Part shown: positions 24,937 to 33,093 of the stretch, piece after piece | How positions within the stretch are numbered: the stretch's first letter is position 1 | Layout: the number at the start of each line of letters is the position of its first letter | Assembly (NCBI GenBank): GCA_964384375.1 | Contig: CAYLLN010000012.1 | Location: 1-64,000, forward strand | Reading direction: 5' to 3' | DNA from: CAYLLN01 sp964384375 | GTDB lineage: Bacteria > Planctomycetota > Planctomycetia > Pirellulales > Pirellulaceae | DNA length: 64,000 nucleotides | Notes under the pieces: model-generated | Told to the model about the DNA's origin: nothing | The model's input: only the letters and a program-made list of their open reading frames with translations | Database searches by the model: none | Translations under genes and position numbers: made by a program

Positions 24937-25055
24937 AATTGAGATCGGAGTGGCAGTGGTTGGCTCGCCAACTACGACGTGTTGGTAGTCCCTGGCAACA
25001 CATGTCGCCGCCCTCATGCCGTGGTTCGCTGCGCGGCCCACAGCCGCCCATTCCA

Positions 25056-26291
25056 ATGTCACCCCACTTGCCGATCTACTTAGATAATCACGCCACGACT
25101 CGCGTCGATCCGCGCGTCGTTGAGGCGATGCTGCCGTTTTTCAGCGAGACGTATGGCAATGCCGGCAGCGTGAGCCATAGCTTCGGCTGGGAGGCAAAGG
25201 CGGCGGTCGATGCCGCGCGCGAGTCGATCGCAGCAGTTATTGGCGCGGAGCCGGCGGAGATCGTCTTCACGAGCGGCGCGACGGAGAGCAACAACCTGGC
25301 AATCCGCGGCCTGGCCGAGAGGCAGCGGGGAAACAAGACACATCTCGTCAGCGTGACAACCGAGCACAAAGCAGTGCTCGACCCACTGCGCCGACTTTCG
25401 CGCCGCGGCTCTAAGGTGACGCTGCTCGATGTCGAGCAGCACGGCAGCGACCGGGCAGGCTGGCTCGATCCGGGCAAAGTCGAAGGCGCGATCGGCCCGG
25501 AGACGCTCCTCGTGAGCGTGATGCTCGCCAACAACGAGATTGGCCTCCTTCAGCCGATTCGCGAAATTGCCGCGATTTGTGTCAAACAGGGTGTGCTCTT
25601 GCATTGCGATGCGACGCAAGCGGTCGGCAAGCTGCCAGTGGATGTGCGGGAACTCGGCGTCGATTTGTTAAGCTTTTCGGCACATAAGATTTATGGGCCG
25701 AAGGGAGTCGGGGCGCTATGCGTGCGGAAGCAAATTACCGGCGCCATGCCACCTGTCCGACTTGAAGCACTCATCGACGGTGGCGGACAAGAAGGAGGTC
25801 TGCGGAGTGGGACGCTGAATGTGCCGGGGATCGTCGGATTCGCGAAGGCGTTGGAACTCTGTCGGACGGAAATGTCGAGCGAGTCATTCCGGCTGGCGGC
25901 ACTGCGCGAGCGACTGTGGAACAATCTCGTTCGGCTGGTGCCGGATGTGATGCTCAATGGACCGCAGTGGTACACGCAGCACAGCCACACCACAGCACTA
26001 GTGCCTCCCGCCATCATCCGCCTTCCCGGCAACCTGAACTGTTCGTTCCCCGGCGTGAACGGCGAGGCCCTGATGATGAGCATGAAAACCGTTGCCGTGT
26101 CGAGCGGCAGTGCATGTACGTCGGCCAATCCCGAACCGAGCCATGTCCTGCTCGCATTGGGACTGGGTGAAGACCTCACGCGAGCCAGCCTCCGCGTCGG
26201 CATTGGCCGGTTCAACACGGAGGAAGAAATCGACTTTGCGGCCAGTGCGGTGGCTGAAAGTGTCCACCGACTTCGCGCCCTGGTGAGCTGA
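25056..26291 (+). CDS. Cysteine desulfurase (IscS/NifS family)
   Basis: A 411-residue PLP enzyme that takes sulfur from cysteine for Fe-S cluster assembly. Visible elements are the N-terminal YLDNHATT, FTSGATESNN, His104 in TTEHKAVL, the PLP Lys211 in FSAHKIYGPKG, and the catalytic Cys354 in SSGSACTS within a long flexible loop typical of the IscS group. I start at the ATG at 25056; longer frames upstream are shadows. An A-type Fe-S carrier follows 88 bp downstream on the same strand, but no iscU-like scaffold is in the window. Symbol left open between iscS and nifS. Confidence 0.95.
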   Translation: MSPHLPIYLDNHATTRVDPRVVEAMLPFFSETYGNAGSVSHSFGWEAKAAVDAARESIAAVIGAEPAEIVFTSGATESNNLAIRGLAERQRGNKTHLVSVTTEHKAVLDPLRRLSRRGSKVTLLDVEQHGSDRAGWLDPGKVEGAIGPETLLVSVMLANNEIGLLQPIREIAAICVKQGVLLHCDATQAVGKLPVDVRELGVDLLSFSAHKIYGPKGVGALCVRKQITGAMPPVRLEALIDGGGQEGGLRSGTLNVPGIVGFAKALELCRTEMSSESFRLAALRERLWNNLVRLVPDVMLNGPQWYTQHSHTTALVPPAIIRLPGNLNCSFPGVNGEALMMSMKTVAVSSGSACTSANPEPSHVLLALGLGEDLTRASLRVGIGRFNTEEEIDFAASAVAESVHRLRALVS

Positions 26292-26379
26292 ACGTTGCCC
26301 TTTCCTCGCCCCAATTCGCTGCTATACTTTTGACATAGAAGCGTGTTTCAAATCGTCCATCCGGATGTGAGGCAAAACC

Positions 26380-26712
26380 ATGTCGATCACGATGACCCAA
26401 GCGGCCGCCAGCGAACTCAAGAAGCACAAGGACGCGGTGCAGGCCCCGCAAGACATGTTCCTGCGAGTGAAGATCGTTGCCGGCGGTTGCAGCGGCTTCG
26501 AGCACCGGCTGACTCTCGACAAGGAATACGACGAGACGAAGGACACGAAGCTGAAGTTCCACGGCGAGGATCTCGTCGTCGATAAGAAGAGCGAGCTGTT
26601 CCTGGAAGGGGCGACGCTCGACTTCATTGACGGCCTGGAACAGCGCGGCTTCCACCTGGAAGTGCCATCGGCCAAGAAGACCTGCGGCTGCGGCCACTCG
26701 TATCAATTTTAA
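26380..26712 (+). CDS. A-type iron-sulfur carrier (HesB/IscA/ErpA family)
   Basis: A 110-residue protein of normal length with the three conserved cysteines, Cys37 in VAGGCSGF and Cys102/Cys104 in TCGCGHSY, which bind an iron-sulfur cluster for delivery to target enzymes. It lies downstream of the cysteine desulfurase gene. A TATACT hexamer at 26323-26328, inside the gap, may provide a separate promoter, but no good -35 is placed. The sequence alone does not separate ErpA from IscA. Confidence 0.93.
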   Translation: MSITMTQAAASELKKHKDAVQAPQDMFLRVKIVAGGCSGFEHRLTLDKEYDETKDTKLKFHGEDLVVDKKSELFLEGATLDFIDGLEQRGFHLEVPSAKKTCGCGHSYQF

Positions 26713-26719
26713 GTAGTTG

Positions 26720-26741
26720 GGCGGGCTTCCCGCCTGCCCGT
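26720..26741. terminator. GC-rich hairpin after the A-type carrier gene
   Basis: An inverted repeat, GGGCGGG...CCGCC-TG-CCC, lies within 10 bp of the stop codon. There is no T-run. It is a weak terminator or a member of a dispersed palindrome family. Confidence 0.4.
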
Positions 26742-26765
26742 ACCTCAAAGCCCTGACTACGCCTT

Positions 26766-26845
26766 CAAAGCCCTGACCATCGGTCAGGGTTCTTGGCGAT
26801 AGAAGCCAGCGTGGCGAATCACCCCGGCCACTGGTCGGGGCTTTG
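26766..26845. repeat. Intact REP-like double-palindrome element
   Basis: An 80-bp element bounded by CAAAGCCC and GGGCTTTG. It contains two hairpins, CCCTGACC/GGTCAGGG and CCCCGGCC/GGTCGGGG. The same arrangement, split by the IS, occurs at 3394-3426 plus 4831-4876. A partial extra CAAAGCCCTGACT sits just upstream at about 26745. It fills the gap between the convergent carrier and dehydrogenase genes. Confidence 0.8.
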
Positions 26846-26850
26846 ATCGA

Positions 26851-27834
26851 TCACCACTTATACCGTTCGCGCAGCGTGCGATTGACCGCGCAGGCATCCG
26901 GCCAGCGCCCCTGATATAAATCGACGATGCACTTGGCCGCGAGGCTGCTCGTGGCGGCTTGCGACTCGCAGTCCATACCTCCCATGTGCGTGCAAAGCAG
27001 GACGTTGTCGTACTTGAGGAGCGGGCTGGTCAGCGGCAGCGGCTCCGTCTTGAAGACGTCGAGCGCGACGCCAAACAAATAGCCGCGGTCGAGCGCCTCG
27101 CACAGTGCATCCTCGTCGAGCACCGCCCCACGGGCTGTGTTGATGAGGACCGCTCCCGGCTTCATCCGGGCGAGCGTCTGTCGGTTGATCATGTTCGTGG
27201 TTTCGGGCGTCGTCGGCGGATGCAGGCTGACGACATCGGCCGTTTCCAAGAGTTCGCTCAGCGTCATCAGGGTCACGCCCAGGCGATTGGCGAACTCGCG
27301 ATCAGCGACGGGATCGAAAGCGACCACCTTCATGCCGAGGCCCTGCACCTTCGGCACAACTGCCCGCCCGATCCGTCCCAGGCCGACAATGCCGAAAGTT
27401 TTGCCAGCCATGCGCGGCATCGTCTGGCGCGACCAAACACCGGCCCGCACCTCGCGATCGCGGACGACGATGCCGCGAGTCACGCCCAGCATGAGAGCCA
27501 CCGTATGTTCGGCAACCGATTCCTCCAGCGTCCCCGGTGTGATCGTCACCGCGATGCCGAGATCCGTCGCCGCCGGAATGTCGATCGCGTCGTAACCGAC
27601 ACCCATGCGGGCAATGGCTCGCAGCTTAGACTGTGCGAGCACATCGCGCGACAGCGGCTCGACACTGGCGAGCATCGCGTCCATCCCGCCGAGCACTTGA
27701 AGCAAATTCTCGCGCTGCATCGTGTCGAATCCGTCGGGCGGATAGACGACCTCGAACCCGCCGGCAAGCAGGATTTCGGAGTAGTCTCCGGGGATGTTGC
27801 GAAGCAGCGTCGGAGTTACCAGAACCTTGGGCAT
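26851..27834 (-). CDS. D-isomer-specific 2-hydroxyacid dehydrogenase (phosphoglycerate dehydrogenase-like)
   Basis: A 327-residue NAD-dependent dehydrogenase. Elements are the N-terminal substrate domain (MPKVLVTPTLLRNIPG), the nucleotide-binding GIVGLGRIGRAVVP, VVSLHPPTTPET, NTARGAVLDEDAL, and the catalytic HMGG near the end, where the His is conserved. It lacks the C-terminal ACT domains of full-length serA, so it could act on 3-phosphoglycerate or another hydroxyacid. I start at the ATG at 27832-27834; the longer frame adds 45 residues without family likeness. Confidence 0.88.
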   Translation of the reverse strand: MPKVLVTPTLLRNIPGDYSEILLAGGFEVVYPPDGFDTMQRENLLQVLGGMDAMLASVEPLSRDVLAQSKLRAIARMGVGYDAIDIPAATDLGIAVTITPGTLEESVAEHTVALMLGVTRGIVVRDREVRAGVWSRQTMPRMAGKTFGIVGLGRIGRAVVPKVQGLGMKVVAFDPVADREFANRLGVTLMTLSELLETADVVSLHPPTTPETTNMINRQTLARMKPGAVLINTARGAVLDEDALCEALDRGYLFGVALDVFKTEPLPLTSPLLKYDNVLLCTHMGGMDCESQAATSSLAAKCIVDLYQGRWPDACAVNRTLRERYKW

Positions 27835-28054
27835 ACCAGTCGCGTCCAGCGTGAATGCGGCGCAGCGGCCGCGAAGTTCAGTTAAGCAGAGCGTTGTAGC
27901 CGCAGACGCAAGAAAGTGTAATCGACGGTCCGTAATGGACGCTAGCTCGCTACAAACGGTGCTAAGCAAACCTTAGCATGGCTGACAGAAGTACGCGCAG
28001 TTTCCGAGAGTGCGATCGTGGAACTGAAACAGCCGGAGGCTCAAATGAGTCGAC

Positions 28055-28726
28055 TCACTTCCCTTCCATCGCCCGCTGCAGATAGTCGATCTGCACACGC
28101 ACGTCTTCCAGGTCGGGATTGAGCTTCAGTGCCCGGCGGAAGTTTTCCAGGGCGGCAATCGGCTCGTCGAGTTCGAGATAGGCGTGGGCCAGGCCGACCG
28201 CGGCGCCAAAATGATAGGCGTTGATCTCGAGCGTCTGGTGGCAGTCGTTGGCAGCGTCCTCGAACCGCCGCTGGGCAAAGTAACCGATGCCGCGCTGGTT
28301 CCACGCTTCGGCGAACCAGGGCGCGTCGTCGATGAGCGACGAAGCTTCGATCACCGCGTCGTCGTATTGGCAGCCGTGATTGAGCCGGCAGATGCGGGCG
28401 AGCCGCTCGCGGTGAACGAGACTGCCGTCGCGTCGCCACAAGGCCCGAATGCCGTTATCGGCCAAGAGTCGCACGCCGCGGTCGCGGTCGAGCAGGGCCT
28501 GGCCAAGCACGACATTGTGCCGGTAGTCGCCGAGAAAGCCGAGGGCCATGATCGACGCCCGCCGCGCGACGTGATCGCCGCCGCTGGCCAGCCGCTCGAG
28601 CGTGCTCGTCAGGTAGTGCCGAGCAACGGCTGCCACGAACGCCGCCGAATTCTCGTCCTCGAGATAACGGTGATAGAGCCGGTCGAGCAGTGGTCGTGGT
28701 TGCGATGACACGCGGTCGAGCCCCAA
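28055..28726 (-). CDS. HEAT/TPR repeat protein
   Basis: A 223-residue helical protein. Residues 40-100 look like HEAT repeats (ARRASIMALGFLGDY, NVVLGQALLDRDRGVRLLADNGIRAL) and residues 120-215 like TPR units (FAEAWNQRGIGYFAQRRFEDA, AAVGLAHAYLELDEPIAAL). It starts at a TTG (28726) in a frame without an upstream ATG, so the true start is uncertain; the in-frame stretch upstream (RINAARHREL) continues the helical pattern. Probably a soluble scaffold. No partners are indicated. Confidence 0.7.
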   Translation of the reverse strand: MGLDRVSSQPRPLLDRLYHRYLEDENSAAFVAAVARHYLTSTLERLASGGDHVARRASIMALGFLGDYRHNVVLGQALLDRDRGVRLLADNGIRALWRRDGSLVHRERLARICRLNHGCQYDDAVIEASSLIDDAPWFAEAWNQRGIGYFAQRRFEDAANDCHQTLEINAYHFGAAVGLAHAYLELDEPIAALENFRRALKLNPDLEDVRVQIDYLQRAMEGK

Positions 28727-28907
28727 TTCGCGGTGCCGGGCGGCGTTGATGCGTCCCCAGCCGGTTTTCCTAGCGACAATCTGAGTCTAATTGCGATGCC
28801 TCGCATTCACAACGAGCGGCGCGGCGTCTGACGGTGTTTTTTCGCTTCTCAATCGGCCGCTGCGCGGCAACAATGGCAAGCAGGGAACAACGCGAGGAAC
28901 CCTTCAG

Positions 28908-30077
28908 GTGGCCGCTATCGACACGGTGCTGGGCAATCGACAAGGCTTACGCAACTGGCCTACGCGGCTGGCTCGTGCGTTGTTCTGCAAAGCTTGCTGT
29001 GCATGGATCATCGCGACGATTGCTAGCGATGCTGTCGCCCAGGAAGTCACGTGGAAGACTGGCCCGGCTGTTCGCAAAGAGCTCGAAACGCCTCTGGGAC
29101 TCACGTGGAGCGAACGGAATGCCCGCGAGGGCTTGTCGAATCTGGCCAAGAGCACGGGCGTGGCGATCTGGCTCGACCGGCGGATCGATCCGGATCGTAA
29201 GCTGACGCTCAAAGTCGCCGAAGAGCCGCTGAATCTCGTGCTGCTGCGTGTCGCCGAGCAACTTGGCGGCGGCGTCACGATCGTCGGGTCGGTCGTCTAT
29301 ATCGGGCCTAAGGAGACGACGGCCGTAATCGCAACTCTGGCGACGCTGCGTCGGCAGGACGTGCAAAAGCTGGAGGCTAGCGCAAGGGCCAAGCTGGTGC
29401 GGAGCGAAGCTTGGCACTGGGAGGAACTGGCCGAGCCGCGAGAACTGCTGAAAACACTGGCGGAGCGGGGCGGCGTGACGGTGCAAAACGGCGATCTCTT
29501 GCCGCACGATCTCTGGCCGGCTGGCGACTTTCCCGCCATGCCCTGGACCGAGCGAATGACGTTGCTCTTGGCGGGATTTGGCTTGTCGTATGAGTTCGCC
29601 GACCGGGGCACGGCCATTCGCCTCGTCCCGCTGCCCAAGGAAGTGACCTATGAGAAGGCTTATACGCCCCGCGGCGACGCTCGCGATGCCGCGGCTCAGC
29701 TCGAGCGGCTGATGCCGCATGCCAAGATCGAGGTCGAAGGTTCGCGGCTGCTTGTGGAAGCGTCGGCCGAGGATCACGACAAGATTGATCGGCTGCTGAA
29801 GGGGGAGCGAGTGAAGACGGCGGTGGCCACCGCCGGAGAGCAGCGTTACTCGCTGGCGGTCGAGAATCAGCCGGCGGGGGCAGTCGTCAAAACGGTGGCA
29901 ACGCAGCTCAAGCGGGAACTGAAATACTCACCGGAGATACGCGAGAAGCTGGCGATGAATGTTTCTTTCGTGGCGAAGGATGTGCCGCTGGATGAACTGC
30001 TGAAAAAGGCCATCGGGCCGCTCGGCCTCTCGTACAAGCTTGACGAGATGACGCTGGAAATCATTGTCGAGCCGTAA
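28908..30077 (+). CDS. STN-domain exported protein
   Basis: A 389-residue protein with an N-terminal hydrophobic export signal (LFCKACCAWIIATIASDAVAQ) and two or more copies of the secretin/TonB short N-terminal fold: residues 60-130 (GLSNLAKSTGVAIWLDRRID) and near the end (YSPEIREKLAMNVSFVAKDV, DELLKKAIGPLGLSYK). No secretin pore domain follows, so it is not a complete secretin. I choose the GTG at 28908, with GAGGA upstream; a TTG at 28791 is possible. Planctomycetes have families of such STN-only proteins of unknown role. Confidence 0.68.
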   Translation: MAAIDTVLGNRQGLRNWPTRLARALFCKACCAWIIATIASDAVAQEVTWKTGPAVRKELETPLGLTWSERNAREGLSNLAKSTGVAIWLDRRIDPDRKLTLKVAEEPLNLVLLRVAEQLGGGVTIVGSVVYIGPKETTAVIATLATLRRQDVQKLEASARAKLVRSEAWHWEELAEPRELLKTLAERGGVTVQNGDLLPHDLWPAGDFPAMPWTERMTLLLAGFGLSYEFADRGTAIRLVPLPKEVTYEKAYTPRGDARDAAAQLERLMPHAKIEVEGSRLLVEASAEDHDKIDRLLKGERVKTAVATAGEQRYSLAVENQPAGAVVKTVATQLKRELKYSPEIREKLAMNVSFVAKDVPLDELLKKAIGPLGLSYKLDEMTLEIIVEP

Positions 30078-30391
30078 TCAGCCAACTACAGCCGGCGGTA
30101 ACGAATCGACAGATTGTGCCATAGAAAGGTGCTTGGCTGCGGCTAAGCAAGTTGCAGCGCGAATGAAACAATGGCGGCTTGTTTTCCATTAGCGGCTGGC
30201 AGGTTTTTGCCTTCACCGATCAACAAATGGTAATGTTTGCTTGCATTTGTTTTTCGCACGCGTGATAATCGGCATTTGACCCACCTATCGGTACTTGACC
30301 TCCCAAAGGTCGCTAGCCCTCCCCGGCTCGCAAAAGTGCCGCCCGCCGAATGGAATCCCACCGCTTGGAGTCTCGCCTGAAGGAATCCGCT
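30078..30391. other. Intergenic region before the DUF1549/DUF1553 operon
   Basis: A 314-bp stretch without a gene. It has an AT-richer middle (30165-30270) and two similar TTGACC motifs (30276-30281 and 30295-30300), which may be -35 elements, but no matching -10 is clear. The promoter of the long exported operon is expected here. Confidence 0.45.
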
Positions 30392-32890
30392 ATGCGAAGA
30401 GTGCTTTCTGCTATCGTCTCGCTGGCCTTGCTCGTTCCCACCACCGTCTGGGCCGCGGATGCCGCTCCCGCGAAGCCGAAGGCACCAGGTCTAGGTGATC
30501 CCGGTAAGCTGACCGCGGTGGCCGTTGAATCGGGCCGCCTGAAGGATGGTATCGTGACCATTTCTGGCCGCGATTCGGGCCAACAGCTCGTCGTGACTGG
30601 TCAGTACGACAGCGGCCAAAGCCGCGACCTGACCCGCAAAAGCACTTACGAAGCGTCGCCTGCCGGCATTGTGAACGTCGATGCGACGGGCCTCGTCACG
30701 CCGATCGCTGAAGGCGAAGCAACGATTCACGTTGTCGCTGCTCCCGGCATCGACGCGAACCTGAAGATCAAGGTCGCCAACCTCGTGCAGGACCTGCCGA
30801 TCAACTTCGCGAACCAAATCACGCCGGTCTTCACGAAGTACAGTTGCAACGGCGGCGGCTGTCACGGCAAGTCGGGCGGTCAAAACGGTTTCCGGCTCTC
30901 GCTGCTCGGTTTTGAGCCGAAAGAAGACTTTGAATATCTCGTGAAAGAAGGTCGTGGCCGCCGGCTCTTTCCCGCCGCTCCCGATCAGAGCCTCTTGCTC
31001 CTGAAGGCGACCGCCCGCTTGCCACACGGTGGCGGCCAGCGGGTCGAGTTCGATTCGCCCGCGTATCGCCTGATGAAGCGGTGGATTGAACAGGGGATGC
31101 CCTACGGCAGTCCTTCCGATCCGGTCGTGACGCATATCGAGGTGCTTCCCGCCGAGCGACTCATGGAGCGCGAAAACGCCCAGCAGATCGTCGTCGTCGC
31201 CCACTACAGCGACGGATCAAGTGAGGACGTGACCCGCACGACGACGTTTGACAGCAACGATACCGAAATGGCTGAAGTGAGCGCGAGCGGCCAGGTTACG
31301 ACCGGCCAACTCACCGGCAGCGTGGCGGTGATGGCCCGTTATCAGGGGCACGTCGGTGTCTTCCGGGCGACGATTCCCCTCGGCGTGGAAACGAACAACC
31401 TGCCAGCCGGACGGAACTTCATCGACGAGCTGGTGCATAAGAAGCTGAAGGCCCTCGGCCTCCCGTCGTCGCAAGTCGCCGACGACGCCTCGTTCCTCCG
31501 CCGCGTGACCGTCGATCTGGCGGGTCGCTTGCCAACGCTTGAGGAGTCGGAGGCATTTCTGGCCGATCAGTCGCCGACGAAGCGCGAGGGGGCGATCAAC
31601 CGCCTCCTCGACAGCACCGACTATGCTGATTACTTCGCCAACAAGTGGAGTGCGATCCTTCGCAACAAGCGGCGGCAGGATTTTGAGAAGAACGCGACAT
31701 TCTCGTTCCACGAATGGATTCGTCAAAACCTGAACGAGAACAAGCCTTACGATCAATTCGTCCGCGAGATTCTCACCGCGACCGGCCAGCCGGGAACGAA
31801 CCCGCCAGCTGCCTGGTATCGCGAGGTGAAGGACCAATCGGCACAAGTCGAGGACACGGCCCAGTTGTTCCTCGGCCTGCGAATTCAGTGTGCCCGCTGC
31901 CACCATCATCCGTTTGAAAAGTGGAGCCAGCAGGATTACTACGGCGTGGCCGCGTTCTTCTCGCAGGTCGGCCGCAAGCGAGGCGAAGTGCAGGATGCCG
32001 ATCGCATCTATCACCGCCGCGGCGTAGCCCAGGCTCAGAATCCCAAGACCGGCCAAGGCGTAAAGCCAACCGGCCTCGGCGCACCGGCACTCGACTTGCC
32101 TGCCGATGCCGACCCGCGCCACGCGCTGGCCGATTGGATGTCGGCCAAGGACAACCCGTTCTTTGCGAAGTCGCTCGTCAACCGCTACTGGAAGCACTTC
32201 TTTGGCCGCGGTCTGGTTGATCCCGAAGACGACATGCGAGTGACCAACCCCGCGAGCAACCCGGAACTGCTCGACGCCTTGGCCAAGGACTTCATCGACC
32301 ACGGCTTTGATCTCAAGCACCTCTGTCGCACGATCGCCGGCTCGACGACGTATCAACTGGCTGCCGAGCCAAACGAGTGGAACCAGGACGACAAGCAGAA
32401 CTTCTCGCGCTACTATCCCAAGCGGCTGAATGCGGAAGTGCTGCTGGATGCGATCGACCAGGTGACCGGCACGCAGACGAACTTCGGCGGCATTCCGATG
32501 GGAACGCGGGCCGTGCAATTGCCCGACAACGGTTTCAACTCGTATTTCCTCACGGTCTTTGGCCGGCCAGAATCGTCGAGCGCTTGCGAGTGCGAGCGGT
32601 CGAGCGAAGCGAACCTCGCCCAGAGCCTGCACTTGCTTAACTCTGGCGAAATTCAAGGCAAACTGACCGCCGGCAATGGCAATGCACAGGTTCTGGCCAA
32701 CGACAAGGAACGTCCGCACGAGTTGAAGATTCGCGAGCTCTACCTGCTCGCGTTCTCCCGCCCGCCGCTGCCGGAAGAAATGACGATCGCCATCGCCCAC
32801 ATCAACAAGAACGAAATGGACCCTAAGCGGGCCTATGAGGACATTGTGTGGGCGCTGATTAATACGAAGGAGTTTTTGTTCAACCACTAG
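30392..32890 (+). CDS. DUF1549/DUF1553 exported protein with Ig-like domains
   Basis: An 832-residue protein with signal peptide MRRVLSAIVSLALLVPTTVWA. Residues 50-120 and 250-325 resemble bacterial Ig-like (Big_2) domains. Between them is a cytochrome-like CNGGGCHGKSGGQNGF near residue 152, with a C-x4-CH spacing rather than CxxCH. DUF1549 follows (FLRRVTVDLAGRLPTLEE, then CARCHHHPFEKW) and then DUF1553 (ALADWMSAKDNPFFAKSLVNRYW, YYPKRLNAEVLLDAIDQVTG). The ATG at 30392 has AAGGA upstream. These domains are nearly diagnostic of Planctomycetes; function unknown. First gene of a three-gene exported operon. Confidence 0.93.
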   Translation: MRRVLSAIVSLALLVPTTVWAADAAPAKPKAPGLGDPGKLTAVAVESGRLKDGIVTISGRDSGQQLVVTGQYDSGQSRDLTRKSTYEASPAGIVNVDATGLVTPIAEGEATIHVVAAPGIDANLKIKVANLVQDLPINFANQITPVFTKYSCNGGGCHGKSGGQNGFRLSLLGFEPKEDFEYLVKEGRGRRLFPAAPDQSLLLLKATARLPHGGGQRVEFDSPAYRLMKRWIEQGMPYGSPSDPVVTHIEVLPAERLMERENAQQIVVVAHYSDGSSEDVTRTTTFDSNDTEMAEVSASGQVTTGQLTGSVAVMARYQGHVGVFRATIPLGVETNNLPAGRNFIDELVHKKLKALGLPSSQVADDASFLRRVTVDLAGRLPTLEESEAFLADQSPTKREGAINRLLDSTDYADYFANKWSAILRNKRRQDFEKNATFSFHEWIRQNLNENKPYDQFVREILTATGQPGTNPPAAWYREVKDQSAQVEDTAQLFLGLRIQCARCHHHPFEKWSQQDYYGVAAFFSQVGRKRGEVQDADRIYHRRGVAQAQNPKTGQGVKPTGLGAPALDLPADADPRHALADWMSAKDNPFFAKSLVNRYWKHFFGRGLVDPEDDMRVTNPASNPELLDALAKDFIDHGFDLKHLCRTIAGSTTYQLAAEPNEWNQDDKQNFSRYYPKRLNAEVLLDAIDQVTGTQTNFGGIPMGTRAVQLPDNGFNSYFLTVFGRPESSSACECERSSEANLAQSLHLLNSGEIQGKLTAGNGNAQVLANDKERPHELKIRELYLLAFSRPPLPEEMTIAIAHINKNEMDPKRAYEDIVWALINTKEFLFNH

Positions 32891-32898
32891 TGGTCTCA

Positions 32899-32972
32899 AA
32901 TGACCAATGACCAAGTACCAATGACCAATCCCGCGTCTGTCAATGGTCATTGGGATTTGGACTTTGGTCATT
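32899..32972. repeat. Imperfect inverted repeat in the operon
   Basis: AATGACCAATGACCAAGT at the left matches, in reverse complement, the right end, which finishes ...TTTGGTCATT at 32972, with inner CCAATGACC/GGTCATTGG pairing. It is a dispersed-type palindrome of about 74 bp between the first and second genes of the operon. Confidence 0.6.
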
Positions 32973-33093
32973 CGCTGGTTTGCTTCCCCATCGCGGCCCA
33001 ATCAGACTGAAAGATCGTCCGACCGGCCGCGATCCCGCCTTGATTCCTCCCCTCGCCCGAAATCCGCTGACCATCCTCCCAGGAGCGGCTCCG

